NCBI GenBank assembly: GCA_947177415.1
Contig: CAMWUK010000034.1
Span: forward strand, 1-34,826
DNA length: 34,826 nucleotides
Source: an uncultured Clostridiaceae bacterium
GTDB taxonomy: Bacteria > Bacillota > Clostridia > Lachnospirales > Lachnospiraceae
Direction: 5' to 3'
The notes under the pieces were generated by a model that saw only the letters and a list, made by a program, of their open reading frames with translations, had not been told where the DNA came from and ran no database searches. The translations under genes and the position numbers were made by a program. Shown piece by piece: positions 1-7,873 of the stretch (position 1 is the first letter of the stretch; each line of letters starts with the position of its first letter).

Positions 1-2
1 CT

Positions 3-1040
3 ATTACTACAGACTACTTTTCTGGAGACCAGATATACGAAATATTACAACTTATTAATTATGTAGAAAAATATTATGGAAAAACTAAAATCCCTCTATA
101 CGTTTCGTTAGGGAAAACTACTTTTGCTGATAAGCTTGTATACATAATTTTAGAAAATATATGTTGGTATATGATTTTTAAGAAAAGACAAGATTTTAGA
201 ATATACTTTATCCCTGAGTACACAATATGGTCAGAGGGTATTTCATTTTCACCTTTAGGATACACTAATACCCCTCAAATCTTTAAAACTAAATATTTAA
301 AAGATTTGTCTGGCAGACACTACCGAAAAATTATCACCAAAACAACAGAAGAAAATAGCATATATTTATCAAATCTAATGCAGGAAATTCGTTGCTTTCT
401 TGAAAATAATATGGTCGAACAAAATACATGTAATGAATTATCAGAAGTATTAGTAGAATTAGTTGGGAATGCAGGAGAACATACAGGAACAGAATGTCTG
501 ATTGATATTGATATAACTGAGACTTGGCATGGCAGAGATGATAGTACAGCAAAATATTACGGAATGAATGCTGTTATACTAAATTATTCTCCTATTTTGT
601 TTTTTGAACCACTAAAGAAGAAATTAGAAGGTAATATAAATTTAAGTGATAGATACAATCTTATTCTACAAGCCAAAAAACTTCATTTTAATCAACCTCA
701 TAAAAAGTATGATCAAAATGATTTTTACACAGTTTCATCATTTCAGCATAAAATATCTGGTAGCGAAAAGAAACAAAAACTTGGAGGAACTGGATTAACA
801 AGCTTAATAAAATCATTAGAGGAAAAATCTGATAGTAATTTATGTTATATGTTAAGTGGTCATCGCATATTATTTTTCTTTCATGAATATCTTAAATATG
901 ATAATAATAATTTTATTGGTTTTAATGAACAAGGGGACTTTTTATCTTATATTCCAGATGAAAGTATTTTCTCATCTATAATAACTAATATCCCTGGAAC
1001 TGCATACAATTTGAATTTTGCAATAAAAAAGGAGGAATAG
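3..1040 (+). CDS. GHKL-type ATP-binding protein, 5' end outside window
   Basis: The frame is open from the window edge to the stop at 1038, so the first ATG at 171 is probably internal and the gene is cut at its 5' end. The visible 345 residues include an N-box-like motif, ELVGNAGEHT (456-485), with the Asn and Glu/His pattern of GHKL ATPases, and a downstream G2-like glycine motif, KLGGTGLTSL (about 777-806). A histidine-kinase-like ATP-binding fold is therefore inferred; no phospho-acceptor His region or receiver partner is seen. It is followed 4 bp later by a STAS-like DUF4325 gene, a pairing that recalls anti-sigma kinase/STAS antagonist modules. It points away from the unseen left flank and toward the phage lysis genes. 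Function is unknown; a defence or signalling role is inferred only from position and gene pairing. Confidence 0.7.
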   Translation: MTTDYFSGDQIYEILQLINYVEKYYGKTKIPLYVSLGKTTFADKLVYIILENICWYMIFKKRQDFRIYFIPEYTIWSEGISFSPLGYTNTPQIFKTKYLKDLSGRHYRKIITKTTEENSIYLSNLMQEIRCFLENNMVEQNTCNELSEVLVELVGNAGEHTGTECLIDIDITETWHGRDDSTAKYYGMNAVILNYSPILFFEPLKKKLEGNINLSDRYNLILQAKKLHFNQPHKKYDQNDFYTVSSFQHKISGSEKKQKLGGTGLTSLIKSLEEKSDSNLCYMLSGHRILFFFHEYLKYDNNNFIGFNEQGDFLSYIPDESIFSSIITNIPGTAYNLNFAIKKEE

Positions 1041-1044
1041 AATT

Positions 1045-1332
1045 ATGAATGAAAATAGAATAGTTTTAAAATTTGATAACACATTAACAAATTTAGCAGG
1101 ATATGATTATGGTGTTTCTGTATATGAAAAACAAATAAAAGGTAATTTAGATTTATCTCAAGAGTTTGTTTTGGTTTTTCCTTTGCAAATCAAAGGAGTT
1201 GCAGCATCATTTGTACAAGGCATTTTTTCGGAAATAGTAGATGAAATTGGTTTGTTAGAAACTGAAAAACGTGTAAAAATTGAAGCACAAAACACAAATT
1301 TAGCTCAAGCCATTATTGAAAAGCTTATGTGA
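1045..1332 (+). CDS. STAS-like domain protein (DUF4325)
   Basis: The protein has 95 residues. It resembles the STAS-like DUF4325 family, with the typical central segment ending in ASFVQGIFSEIVDEIG followed by a short strand and a C-terminal helix. The start has a strong AGGAGG site at 1030-1035, overlapping the end of the ATPase gene, so the two are co-translated or tightly coupled. DUF4325 proteins often sit beside GHKL ATPases; by analogy with SpoIIAA/SpoIIAB the STAS fold may be bound or phosphorylated by the kinase-like partner, but no phosphorylatable Ser is obvious by eye. Family recognition is from memory, not from a search. Confidence 0.7.
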   Translation: MNENRIVLKFDNTLTNLAGYDYGVSVYEKQIKGNLDLSQEFVLVFPLQIKGVAASFVQGIFSEIVDEIGLLETEKRVKIEAQNTNLAQAIIEKLM

Positions 1333-1348
1333 GGTGATATATAATTAT

Positions 1349-1795
1349 ATGAATAAACTAGAAACTACTTTATCTATCTTAGCAATAATAATATCTATAC
1401 TCTCAATAATAATATCATTTATTCAAAACAGAAAGATGAACAATGTCAATATAAAAGCTCATTATTTTGAAAAAATTTTTGATGAATATATGATATCTCA
1501 GATCCCTAAAGCAAGAAAGTATATAAGATTTTCTAATGGAAAACTATCTGATTTTGAAGAGTTAGGAAATGTACTGAACAGAATGATTGCTAATGCGATT
1601 TTTTTCAAATTTGACAATATCAAATTTTACAAGGAACTAAAAATATGTGTACAAAATCTAGAAGATTATATGTACGAATGTAGTACCAAAACATATGAGG
1701 ATGAAGAGCAATCTAATATATACAAAGAAATTCAAATACATTTAGAAAAAATATATCATTGTATTAACAAATATTATTCTGGTAAAAAGTCATAA
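1349..1795 (+). CDS. Single-pass membrane protein of the ATPase/STAS cassette
   Basis: The protein has 148 residues from ATG 1349, chosen because GAGGTGAT (1331-1338) sits 10 bp upstream; a TTG at 1316 is open in frame but has no ribosome site. Residues about 5-28 are a strongly hydrophobic helix (runs of I, L and S), followed by a positively charged QNRKM stop-transfer segment and a helical cytosolic domain of about 115 residues rich in Lys, Glu and Tyr. The gene follows the DUF4325 stop by 16 bp and ends before a terminator, so it is the last gene of this three-gene cassette. I do not recognise a family. Small membrane-anchored helical proteins act as effectors in several defence systems, but that is only an analogy. 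Confidence 0.65.
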   Translation: MNKLETTLSILAIIISILSIIISFIQNRKMNNVNIKAHYFEKIFDEYMISQIPKARKYIRFSNGKLSDFEELGNVLNRMIANAIFFKFDNIKFYKELKICVQNLEDYMYECSTKTYEDEEQSNIYKEIQIHLEKIYHCINKYYSGKKS

Positions 1796-1807
1796 TTCGC
1801 AATAATT

Positions 1808-1844
1808 AAAAGACCTCCTAGTAAAAAACTTAGAGGTCTTTTTT
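1808..1844. terminator. Bidirectional intrinsic terminator between convergent operons
   Basis: A perfect 10-bp stem (AAAAGACCTC at 1808-1817 with GAGGTCTTTT at 1833-1842) has T-runs on both strands. It separates the plus-strand ATPase cassette from the end of the minus-strand late operon. Confidence 0.85.
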
Positions 1845-1915
1845 GTGGAAATATTTATTACAATTATTTTTATTTTTTATAGTTCATTTACTTTTTTACT
1901 ATCTTGCAATCTTAC

Positions 1916-2341
1916 CTACTCCTTTTCCACTTTGTCTTTCAATACATCAATAGTATTCATCAACACATCTGGTATTGGTAAGCCCATAAGCCCTGCATTT
2001 TCCAAAATAGAAATACCCTCCGACGCAATGAATGCTATTGTCACTGTATCTTTTATGTAACTTGCCCCGATAAGTAAATCTAGTCTGTAGGCTACTGCCA
2101 CCAATACCAATGTCATGATTTTTCTAAATATACCTTTCCAGCAAGCTCCACTCTCTAAAGCACCTGTTTCTGTCTTCTTTGATGCCTTGAATACTGCTGC
2201 TACGATTAAGCCAGATATGTAATCTATAACCATAAATCCTATCAATGTGTTAATAGATGTACTCCAGCCACCAAAAAAAGAAGCTATAAAGCTTCCTGCA
2301 ACACCAGTAAATCCACATACTATTTGTTTTATCTGTATCAT
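1916..2341 (-). CDS. Phage holin (phage_holin_4 / TcdE-like family)
   Basis: The protein has 141 residues beginning MIQIKQIV. A longer in-frame start (2371) exists, but a GAGGAGG site lies directly before the ATG at 2341, so the shorter form is preferred. There are two to three hydrophobic segments (about residues 10-27, 30-50 and 75-95) separated by the charged FKASKKTETG loop, the pattern of the toxin-secretion/phage-lysis holin family. It would form membrane lesions that give the amidase access to peptidoglycan. It is the last gene of the late operon, 16 bp after the amidase stop. Confidence 0.85.
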   Translation of the reverse strand: MIQIKQIVCGFTGVAGSFIASFFGGWSTSINTLIGFMVIDYISGLIVAAVFKASKKTETGALESGACWKGIFRKIMTLVLVAVAYRLDLLIGASYIKDTVTIAFIASEGISILENAGLMGLPIPDVLMNTIDVLKDKVEKE

Positions 2342-2357
2342 ACTTCCAGCCTCCTCT

Positions 2358-3071
2358 CTATAGTTCCTCAAGCTTTTTTAATGAAATCCACTGATACTTG
2401 CCATTTTCACTCTTTTCTTTTAGCCTTCCCCAGTTGACTACTACTTTCGCGATTCTCACAACTGTTCCTTTTTTGGCGGTACCAATCTTGTTTTCAGCAG
2501 TTACTTTTCCAGACGAGCGTATAGCAGCTTTTTTCGTGACTTTAGCCTTGAATTGATAGCCATTTACTAAGAAGCTATGGAATCTTTTCCATTTTTCGTT
2601 ATTAGCACCTGCCATTGGTGCAGGGCATTTTTTTCCATTTACATCCCAGTGTCGGATAATGGTCTTAGCATTTGGACATTTCTTTTGGATATACTGTACA
2701 AGCTGCCTTGTTGCTTTCATCTGTTCCCAGTTCGTATCTTCCAGACAATCACACAACTCTATTGATATACTGTTTGTATTTGTACATTTTTGATAGTATG
2801 ATCCTGCATCATCATTTTTACCATAGAATCCTCCAACTGCCCAAGCAATTCTATCTATATTGATAGACTTCCAGATTTCTCCCTGCTTGTCCACAAAGAA
2901 ATGTGCCCCTGCAGCTCTTGTGTTACCATTTGCAAAGTAGGCAGCGTTGTTCTTTGCAGTATCTCCTTTGTTTCCTGTATAGTGAATCACTATATATTTC
3001 ACAAGTGACAAGTCTCTTTTGTTTCCATAACTAACAGACTTTGCTAATCTTTCATTGATTTTAATTGCCAT
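2358..3071 (-). CDS. Endolysin: N-acetylmuramoyl-L-alanine amidase with C-terminal SH3-like domain
   Basis: The protein has 237 residues. The Amidase_2 (PGRP-like) domain covers about residues 20-165. Visible zinc-site candidates are H30 (VIHYTG), H141 (RHWDV) and C149 (KKCPAP), with E105 in SIELCD and H57 in GAHFFVD near the active site. Residues about 175-237 look like a bacterial SH3 wall-binding domain ending in WISLKKLEEL. The start is supported by GGAGGA 7 bp upstream. There is no signal peptide, so export depends on the holin encoded immediately downstream. It cleaves the amide bond between muramic acid and the stem peptide at lysis. Confidence 0.93.
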   Translation of the reverse strand: MAIKINERLAKSVSYGNKRDLSLVKYIVIHYTGNKGDTAKNNAAYFANGNTRAAGAHFFVDKQGEIWKSINIDRIAWAVGGFYGKNDDAGSYYQKCTNTNSISIELCDCLEDTNWEQMKATRQLVQYIQKKCPNAKTIIRHWDVNGKKCPAPMAGANNEKWKRFHSFLVNGYQFKAKVTKKAAIRSSGKVTAENKIGTAKKGTVVRIAKVVVNWGRLKEKSENGKYQWISLKKLEEL

Positions 3072-3088
3072 AAAAATTCCTCCAATCT

Positions 3089-3116
3089 AAAAGGAGCCTT
3101 GCACCTTACAAAGCCC
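3089..3116 (-). terminator. Weak hairpin before the endolysin gene
   Basis: On the minus strand GGGGCTTTG (3116-3108) pairs with CAAGGCTCC (3101-3093), with two G-T pairs, followed by only four T residues. It may act as a partial terminator or attenuator 20 bp before the amidase start. Confidence 0.4.
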
Positions 3117-3309
3117 CTTTCTTTTCTTTACTCCTCTTTTTTCTTTTCCATTTACATTCTTTGCAAAGAGATATACTCTCAAGACTACACCAGTTTCTGC
3201 ATTCAGAACATAGCCTATATGCTTTACAATCCGCTTTACATGCTGCCATTGTGACATCACAAAAGGATATTCTCTTATGAATGCATACAAAATTGTTTGT
3301 GTCTTCCAC
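3106..3309 (-). CDS. Small Cys-rich protein
   Basis: Two overlapping minus-strand frames compete here. I favour this 67-residue frame because it carries paired cysteines (CKADC, CSECRNWC, CKEC and single Cys), a non-random zinc-knuckle-like pattern ending in a Lys/Arg-rich tail. The preferred start is GTG 3309, 7 bp after GAGGGG; a TTG at 3324 is also open. The rival frame (about 3311 to 3087) lacks any recognisable pattern. It lies between the DUF2829 gene and the endolysin, in the lysis and accessory segment. Function is unknown. Confidence 0.5.
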   Translation of the reverse strand: MEDTNNFVCIHKRISFCDVTMAACKADCKAYRLCSECRNWCSLESISLCKECKWKRKKRSKEKKGAL

Positions 3310-3330
3310 ATCATCACCCCTCAAAAGAAA

Positions 3331-3765
3331 CTATTCTACAATTACCCAATCCTCCGCTAACATATCCGTTTGACTTGCTAACCAGCCAAAAACTACTGTG
3401 TCTTGAGCTGTTTTCATACAAATTACATCAACACATTTCTCATTAATACCGGTACATGACTGAATATCTTTTCCATGTGCCAAAAACAGATACATTCCTT
3501 TTCCGTTCCATCCTTCACGAGCAACTTTAAATCCTTTTTTCAACAGTTCTACTGCAATACCAAAGGTCATACCATCACACATTTTGAATGTTTCTTCAAA
3601 GTGTTTTTTAGGAAGCCAATTTACATGTCCATCTGAATACTTTGCAAGGTAGCCTTCATCTGCTGGATTCTCATTTTCTGGTATCTTCCAGCCCCTATAA
3701 TCATTGTAATCTCCTCTTGTCATTTCTCTTGCTTCAATAAATTTTGTTCCCACATAATTCTTCAT
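3331..3765 (-). CDS. DUF2829 protein, Tad2-like (candidate anti-Thoeris)
   Basis: The protein has 144 residues with two parts. Residues 1-62 are a small phage domain (GTKFIEAREMTRGDYNDYRG ... DGHVNWLPKKHFEETFK) often found ahead of other domains. Residues about 64-144 match DUF2829: a MTFGIAVELLKKGFKVAREG helix, then WNGKGMYLFL and the closing GWLASQTDMLAEDWVIV. DUF2829 is the family of Tad2, a phage protein that sequesters the gcADPR signal made by Thoeris ThsB. The ligand pocket was not checked residue by residue. The start has AAGGATG 5 bp upstream. It sits between the fibre and the lysis genes, a position typical for accessory genes. Confidence 0.85.
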   Translation of the reverse strand: MKNYVGTKFIEAREMTRGDYNDYRGWKIPENENPADEGYLAKYSDGHVNWLPKKHFEETFKMCDGMTFGIAVELLKKGFKVAREGWNGKGMYLFLAHGKDIQSCTGINEKCVDVICMKTAQDTVVFGWLASQTDMLAEDWVIVE

Positions 3766-3793
3766 AAATCATCCTTCTTTCTTATTTTTTGTA

Positions 3794-3819
3794 TTAAAAA
3801 AGACACTCTGTTGAATGCC
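3794..3819 (-). terminator. Intrinsic terminator after the tail fibre gene, part of a repeated element
   Basis: On the minus strand GGCATTC pairs with GAGTGTC around an AACA loop, followed by seven T. The preceding ~50 bp (to about 3850), including a perfect TTGCAC/GTGCAA hairpin, is closely similar to the stretch before the terminator at 28419-28444, so this is a dispersed two-copy element. The rest of the 3766-3900 gap shows no gene. Confidence 0.8.
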
Positions 3820-3900
3820 TTAATTATCTGTTTTGGTTGCACTGGTGCAACTTCTACAATTTATTTTGTTTAGTTTATAAGTTTGTAATTACATCACCCT

Positions 3901-5331
3901 TTACTTAAATACAACTTTTATAATATGGTCATTGATTCTGTTTATTACTCGGTAACCGTTTTCGCTATTTGTAGCGATTCCTCCATCTGTAACCGTACAA
4001 AATCCATTTACTTTACAACTTCCATCATCTCTTACTCTCAGCACACCAAGCATACCAACAGCATCCCATTCCGGTCTATTTGCTCTATGGGTATACTCCC
4101 TTTCGGGATCATATTCCGTATTTTCTTCTGGCACTGTGAGATGCTCAACTACTTCATCAAACTCCATTCCTTCTTGTTCAATATTCGTTGGCACTTTTCT
4201 GGTAATTTCAATCTCTTTCATTACAGGACAACCAAATTCATCTAACACTAATCTCCCCGTCCACTCTTCGTCCGAATTTCCAATCACAGACGGATTGCCT
4301 GATACAATTCCCAGGATGTAATCACCAGCATTTGCCTTTTTTATTTTGTCTCCATCCATAGTAACAAAATAACCTCTTCTGTCTTCGTTGCCAGTATTAC
4401 CATCCAGCCACTCAAAGTACTCTGCATAGTCAGCACCTGATGAATGATAAGTTCCATTTATATAAAACTCCCCATTATAATAAAGAGTAAGAATATTTTT
4501 TAATACACCTCCACTAGCATCCCAATAACCATTCCCAACCTGCAATGCTACATCTTCATTATTAACATCTGTTGATTTTCTATTGTTAAACTTGCCAAAT
4601 GCTGTCTCAAATTTGTTTGCACGTGCTACATAACCATGTGCAAATGAAGACTCTCCTAATGCAGAGCTTTCTGCTCCCCCAGCATGGGAATAGTTACCAG
4701 ATGCTGTGTTTTTATAACATTCTACATGAGAATTGCTACCAGATGCTGTGTTGTTGTAACCTTCTGCATGGGAGCAGCTACCAGATGCTGTGTTGCTACT
4801 ACCTTCTGTATGGGAATAGCCACCAGATGATGTGTTGTTGTAACCTTCTGAATGGGAACAGTCATTAGATGCTGTGTTGTTGCTGCCTTCTGCAGTAGAG
4901 CTGCCTCCAATTGATGTTCCAGCCTTTCTGCCAGAAGCCACGTAATCGTTATCCCACTTGGCAGTGCCATCGCCATTATATCTTAGTATCTGGTTTGTAC
5001 TGCCTCCGCTTGGAACATGTTTGAACCCTGATGTTGCCGGATGAGTATATATGCTATCTGTAAATTTTGCATTGACAGGCACATCACTTTGTACAGTATG
5101 CCCATTCACTTTTAATGCATTTTCGGCATCCCCTCCAGGTGAAGAACTTCTGGCATAGTTGTGTGTATGTTCCTTATCTGCTTTCTTATCTATCTGTTCC
5201 TTAACTACAAGAGTATTTTCATAAAGCTGCTTTGTTGGTTCATTGAAGTTGTCTGCATGGTCTGTGTCTGTAGTTTCTAATATAGAAACACTTGTTGAAA
5301 ACACTGGAGAATCCGTTTTATAAGTTTTCAT
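3901..5331 (-). CDS. Tail fibre with YadA-like head repeats and a self-cleaving Peptidase_G2 chaperone domain
   Basis: The protein has 476 residues from ATG 5331 (GGAGG 8 bp upstream); an in-frame GTG lies 9 bp earlier. Residues 1-150 are a virion-proximal region. Residues about 151-220 hold five 14-residue repeats of the NNTASGxYSHxEGY type, the trimeric beta-roll pattern of YadA-head adhesins. From about residue 297 the sequence SSGADYAEYFEW opens a Peptidase_G2 (intramolecular chaperone autoproteolysis) domain running to the end. In that family the C-terminal part helps trimerisation and is then cut off near the conserved Ser. The fibre is probably the host-recognition protein. Confidence 0.85.
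   Translation of the reverse strand: MKTYKTDSPVFSTSVSILETTDTDHADNFNEPTKQLYENTLVVKEQIDKKADKEHTHNYARSSSPGGDAENALKVNGHTVQSDVPVNAKFTDSIYTHPATSGFKHVPSGGSTNQILRYNGDGTAKWDNDYVASGRKAGTSIGGSSTAEGSNNTASNDCSHSEGYNNTSSGGYSHTEGSSNTASGSCSHAEGYNNTASGSNSHVECYKNTASGNYSHAGGAESSALGESSFAHGYVARANKFETAFGKFNNRKSTDVNNEDVALQVGNGYWDASGGVLKNILTLYYNGEFYINGTYHSSGADYAEYFEWLDGNTGNEDRRGYFVTMDGDKIKKANAGDYILGIVSGNPSVIGNSDEEWTGRLVLDEFGCPVMKEIEITRKVPTNIEQEGMEFDEVVEHLTVPEENTEYDPEREYTHRANRPEWDAVGMLGVLRVRDDGSCKVNGFCTVTDGGIATNSENGYRVINRINDHIIKVVFK
4672..4881 (-). repeat. Five tandem 42-bp repeats in the fibre gene
   Basis: Five imperfect in-frame copies encode 14-residue units with conserved N-T-(A/S)-S and S-H positions. Several copies carry single Cys residues (NDCSH, SGSCSH, HVECY). 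The array could expand or contract without breaking frame. Confidence 0.85.
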
Positions 5332-5343
5332 GATATACACCTC

Positions 5344-5724
5344 CTAAAAACAGTCCACGATTTCAAATTTCATTTCAAAATCATTATCTTTCCCTTTAGG
5401 CATACAGTTTTTGATTGCTACTAAGTCCCCATCTGCATCATAAAGAGCCATCTCGCTTATACTTTCACCTGCTAATTCCTCATTTTCCAATGTACACTCA
5501 TACTTGCACTTTGTTTCTGAAATCATAGTATAACTGTCTATAGCTTTTCTAAGCAGTTCAGAATGGAGTGTTTCTTGGTCTTCGGATGGAGTGAGTACAT
5601 TTCCTGAACTATCTACCCCACCATCCCCAAAGGCAAAGCCTGTGATTTTGGGCAGTGCTATTTCTCCTGCTCTTGCCCGAAGCATTTTATTTCTTGCTAT
5701 TTTTGTTACTACTGCATCAGCCAT
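5344..5724 (-). CDS. Tail-collar/fibre N-terminal-type baseplate protein
   Basis: The protein has 126 residues. It begins MADAVVTKIARNKMLRARAG and continues KITGFAFGDGG, the pattern of phage tail-fibre attachment proteins (DUF3751-like) found between the DUF2313 gene and the fibre in PBSX-like phages. The start has GGAGGTAC just upstream and the gene abuts the previous stop, so translation is coupled. It probably links the fibre to the baseplate. Confidence 0.75.
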   Translation of the reverse strand: MADAVVTKIARNKMLRARAGEIALPKITGFAFGDGGVDSSGNVLTPSEDQETLHSELLRKAIDSYTMISETKCKYECTLENEELAGESISEMALYDADGDLVAIKNCMPKGKDNDFEMKFEIVDCF

Positions 5725-6669
5725 TTATAGTACCTCCTTTTTTATTTCAGAATTCAATTGTTTACTTCCATCAAGCAATCGAGAACCATCAAGGTATCTC
5801 ACATTTTTCATAGTTGTTACACTTGCTTCGATTGATTCTGTAAAAGTTACTTCTGTTCTCAAAGTCTGTGATGTGGCAATCTCTTCTGTCTTATCATGAA
5901 ATGATGTAGACAAGCATATAAGTGATTGTTTCACTTCCTCTTTTATCACATGATGTGACCGCATTGCACATGACACCATGTTTGTTATATTGTTCGTTAC
6001 TGGTATTACTCCACATTTTACGCCACACTCTAATCGCTGTATTGCTGCATTATCTTTATTAAACTTCCAGAACGGAAATGACGTCCGCAAGTTTAATCTA
6101 CGAAGTTGAATCTGTTCCAATTCTTTATGATCCACAATAACAATTACCATTTCACCAATTGTATAAACAGTATGTGATTGCTTTATTTTATTGAGCAGTT
6201 CCCTGGCAGCTTTTGTATCAAGAGTTCCTTCTCCTATAAAAATAACTTTAAAAATATTTGGATGTTCCGGAATAAATCCATATTCTCCGGCATCATGACA
6301 ATCTAATACATGCACATCAAACCCTGTTACATTTTTTAAGTAAATTTCCATCTTGTAAGGTGTCATTGGAGCTTTAAAATCTCTTCTTTGATATATCAGC
6401 CTCCTTCTTTCTTCGTAGCTTAAATTCTGCCTTACTGGCAATTGCCATTTCTGTTCATGAAACATAAGTCCCCATGTGGCCGTTTCAATAAAGAATTGTT
6501 GCGGTAATTCTTCTATGATAATTCTTTTTGCCTCATCCCACTCTAGCCCCATCACTTGCAGCAACCACTTCATGACATAAGACTTCTCATAGAAATCTTC
6601 CGAAATGGAATGAAGCATATTTTTCGCTGATTCACTGGTTGGGAATTTTTCAATATCAAACTTATCCAA
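5725..6669 (-). CDS. XkdU/YmfQ-like tail protein (DUF2313) with C-terminal extension
   Basis: The protein has 314 residues from TTG 6669, chosen because GGGAGGG lies 6 bp upstream and this removes overlap with the baseplate J gene; an in-frame start at 6723 is also open but lacks a site. Residues about 1-180 resemble the DUF2313/YmfQ family (KNMLHSISEDFYEKS, LLQVMGLEWDEA, then LIYQRRDFKAPMTPYKMEIYL). About 130 further residues end in a YLDGSRLLDGSKQLNS segment common in long clostridial versions. It is a baseplate wedge component, homologous in position to tail protein I. Confidence 0.8.
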   Translation of the reverse strand: MDKFDIEKFPTSESAKNMLHSISEDFYEKSYVMKWLLQVMGLEWDEAKRIIIEELPQQFFIETATWGLMFHEQKWQLPVRQNLSYEERRRLIYQRRDFKAPMTPYKMEIYLKNVTGFDVHVLDCHDAGEYGFIPEHPNIFKVIFIGEGTLDTKAARELLNKIKQSHTVYTIGEMVIVIVDHKELEQIQLRRLNLRTSFPFWKFNKDNAAIQRLECGVKCGVIPVTNNITNMVSCAMRSHHVIKEEVKQSLICLSTSFHDKTEEIATSQTLRTEVTFTESIEASVTTMKNVRYLDGSRLLDGSKQLNSEIKKEVL

Positions 6670-6682
6670 ATAAATCCCTCCC

Positions 6683-7804
6683 TTAGTCGAAATCACAAGA
6701 GCCAGTTTCTGGATATTCTTCACTCTTTAGTTGAATATTGGATATTGCCCCATTAACCAGAAACTCCTCGAAATCTTTTACTCCGTCTATAGAGCTAATC
6801 AGAGGACGAACGCTGTTATATCGTAAAACTCCATCACTCTTTGCACTTACATACAATGTTTTCAGTGCTTTTTCAAACTGCTTTTTAATTTCTTCAATGG
6901 ATGTTGTTTCATCATACTGCAATCCATGACATTCATAATTTACCAGCACAGTCTTAGCTGATACGCAAATCAGTTCTGCACATGCTGTAGGTAACAGTCT
7001 TTCTTTTCTATCATCTGGAGACACAATGTAGTTATATACATCTTCCAGCAGTTTCTCAGTTGCTGGCTGTCCGTTCTGGTCTACAAGTACTAACTTCACG
7101 GTACCTGGACCCTCTGCTGCTGCATCCACAATGCAATCTCCCGCCCCTGCCTCCTGTGCCCATCTAATATAGTCTGCATCACTTCCAAGAAATGTCCGGC
7201 TGTTTTCATACTCTGTTGCTATCCTGTCGTAGTAATCATCATCACTTTCAGTTGCTGTACCACCAGAGGTAGCCTCTGGATTTGTGATACCTGTAACCTC
7301 ATCTAATGGTTCTTCCATGATGGATATGGATCCTGCTTTTACATTAGAATCTGCTCCCGATTCCAAAGCAGTTATACCCACTAGAACAACACCAGATTCA
7401 CCGATTATGCAGTCTTCATCTGTTTTAAATTCAATTGCCGGAGAATCCTCTGTTGCAGGCACCAGAAATACAGTGCCTTTCTCAATTTCTGTATCTGGTT
7501 CTCCTTCGATTTGCAGAGTACCTGTGGCATATTTTCCTTCATGTCTTGTGATGTGGACTTGCTGACCATGCATATCCAGCCACTCGTCCCAGGCGAACTG
7601 AGGAAAAGCAATCATCAATGCCCTTACTAAGTGAAACTCAATAAGTTCTGATTTCTCAATTGCAGATGGCATGGTCATATCATAGGGGAAACCGCCCGGG
7701 GTATCGTCAATATCCTCTGGGAGATTTGCCATCATTCTTTCATGAATGTCCTCGGTTGAATTGCCCTCAACAAAATCTGGTGGTGTAAAATCCATCTGTG
7801 GCAC
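6683..7804 (-). CDS. Baseplate J-like protein (XkdT)
   Basis: The protein has about 373 residues. The GTG at 7804 has GGAGG 8 bp upstream; an upstream GTG at 7813 overlaps the ribosome site and is less likely. The family signature is visible: HERMMANLPEDIDDTPGG near the N-terminus, the WDEWLDMHG motif, the ATGTLQIEG strand segment, and ATSGGTATESDDDYYDRI in the middle. It forms part of the baseplate wedge of contractile tails. A terminator-like hairpin sits immediately upstream. Confidence 0.92.
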   Translation of the reverse strand: MPQMDFTPPDFVEGNSTEDIHERMMANLPEDIDDTPGGFPYDMTMPSAIEKSELIEFHLVRALMIAFPQFAWDEWLDMHGQQVHITRHEGKYATGTLQIEGEPDTEIEKGTVFLVPATEDSPAIEFKTDEDCIIGESGVVLVGITALESGADSNVKAGSISIMEEPLDEVTGITNPEATSGGTATESDDDYYDRIATEYENSRTFLGSDADYIRWAQEAGAGDCIVDAAAEGPGTVKLVLVDQNGQPATEKLLEDVYNYIVSPDDRKERLLPTACAELICVSAKTVLVNYECHGLQYDETTSIEEIKKQFEKALKTLYVSAKSDGVLRYNSVRPLISSIDGVKDFEEFLVNGAISNIQLKSEEYPETGSCDFD

Positions 7805-7819
7805 GTCTACCACCTCCTC

Positions 7820-7851
7820 AAAAAAATTTAACCCCTCGAATCCGAGGAGTT
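7820..7851 (-). terminator. Terminator upstream of the baseplate J gene (repeated type A)
   Basis: On the minus strand AACTCCTCG pairs with CGAGGGGTT around GATT, followed by AAATTTTTTT. A near copy lies before terS (33722-33754). It lies inside the late operon, only a few bases before the ribosome site of the next gene. Confidence 0.8.
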
Positions 7852-7873
7852 TAAAAGTAACATAATCATAAAG

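Noticed and set aside
3087-3317. Alternative ORF overlapping the Cys-rich gene
   Set aside because: It has no recognisable pattern and a poorly spaced ribosome site; the other frame keeps paired cysteines.
3820-3890. Solitary Cas12a-type or CRISPR repeat after the fibre gene
   Set aside because: TTCTAC is present but the stem partner is missing, and similarity to the type II-like repeat is too weak; only the linker and terminator are shared with 28.4 kb.
4599-4976. ORFs in other frames across the fibre repeats
   Set aside because: They are shadows created by the 42-bp repeat and have no ribosome sites.
3901-5331. Diversity-generating retroelement target in the fibre
   Set aside because: No reverse transcriptase or template repeat was seen in the window, and the C-terminus is a Peptidase_G2 domain rather than a lectin fold.
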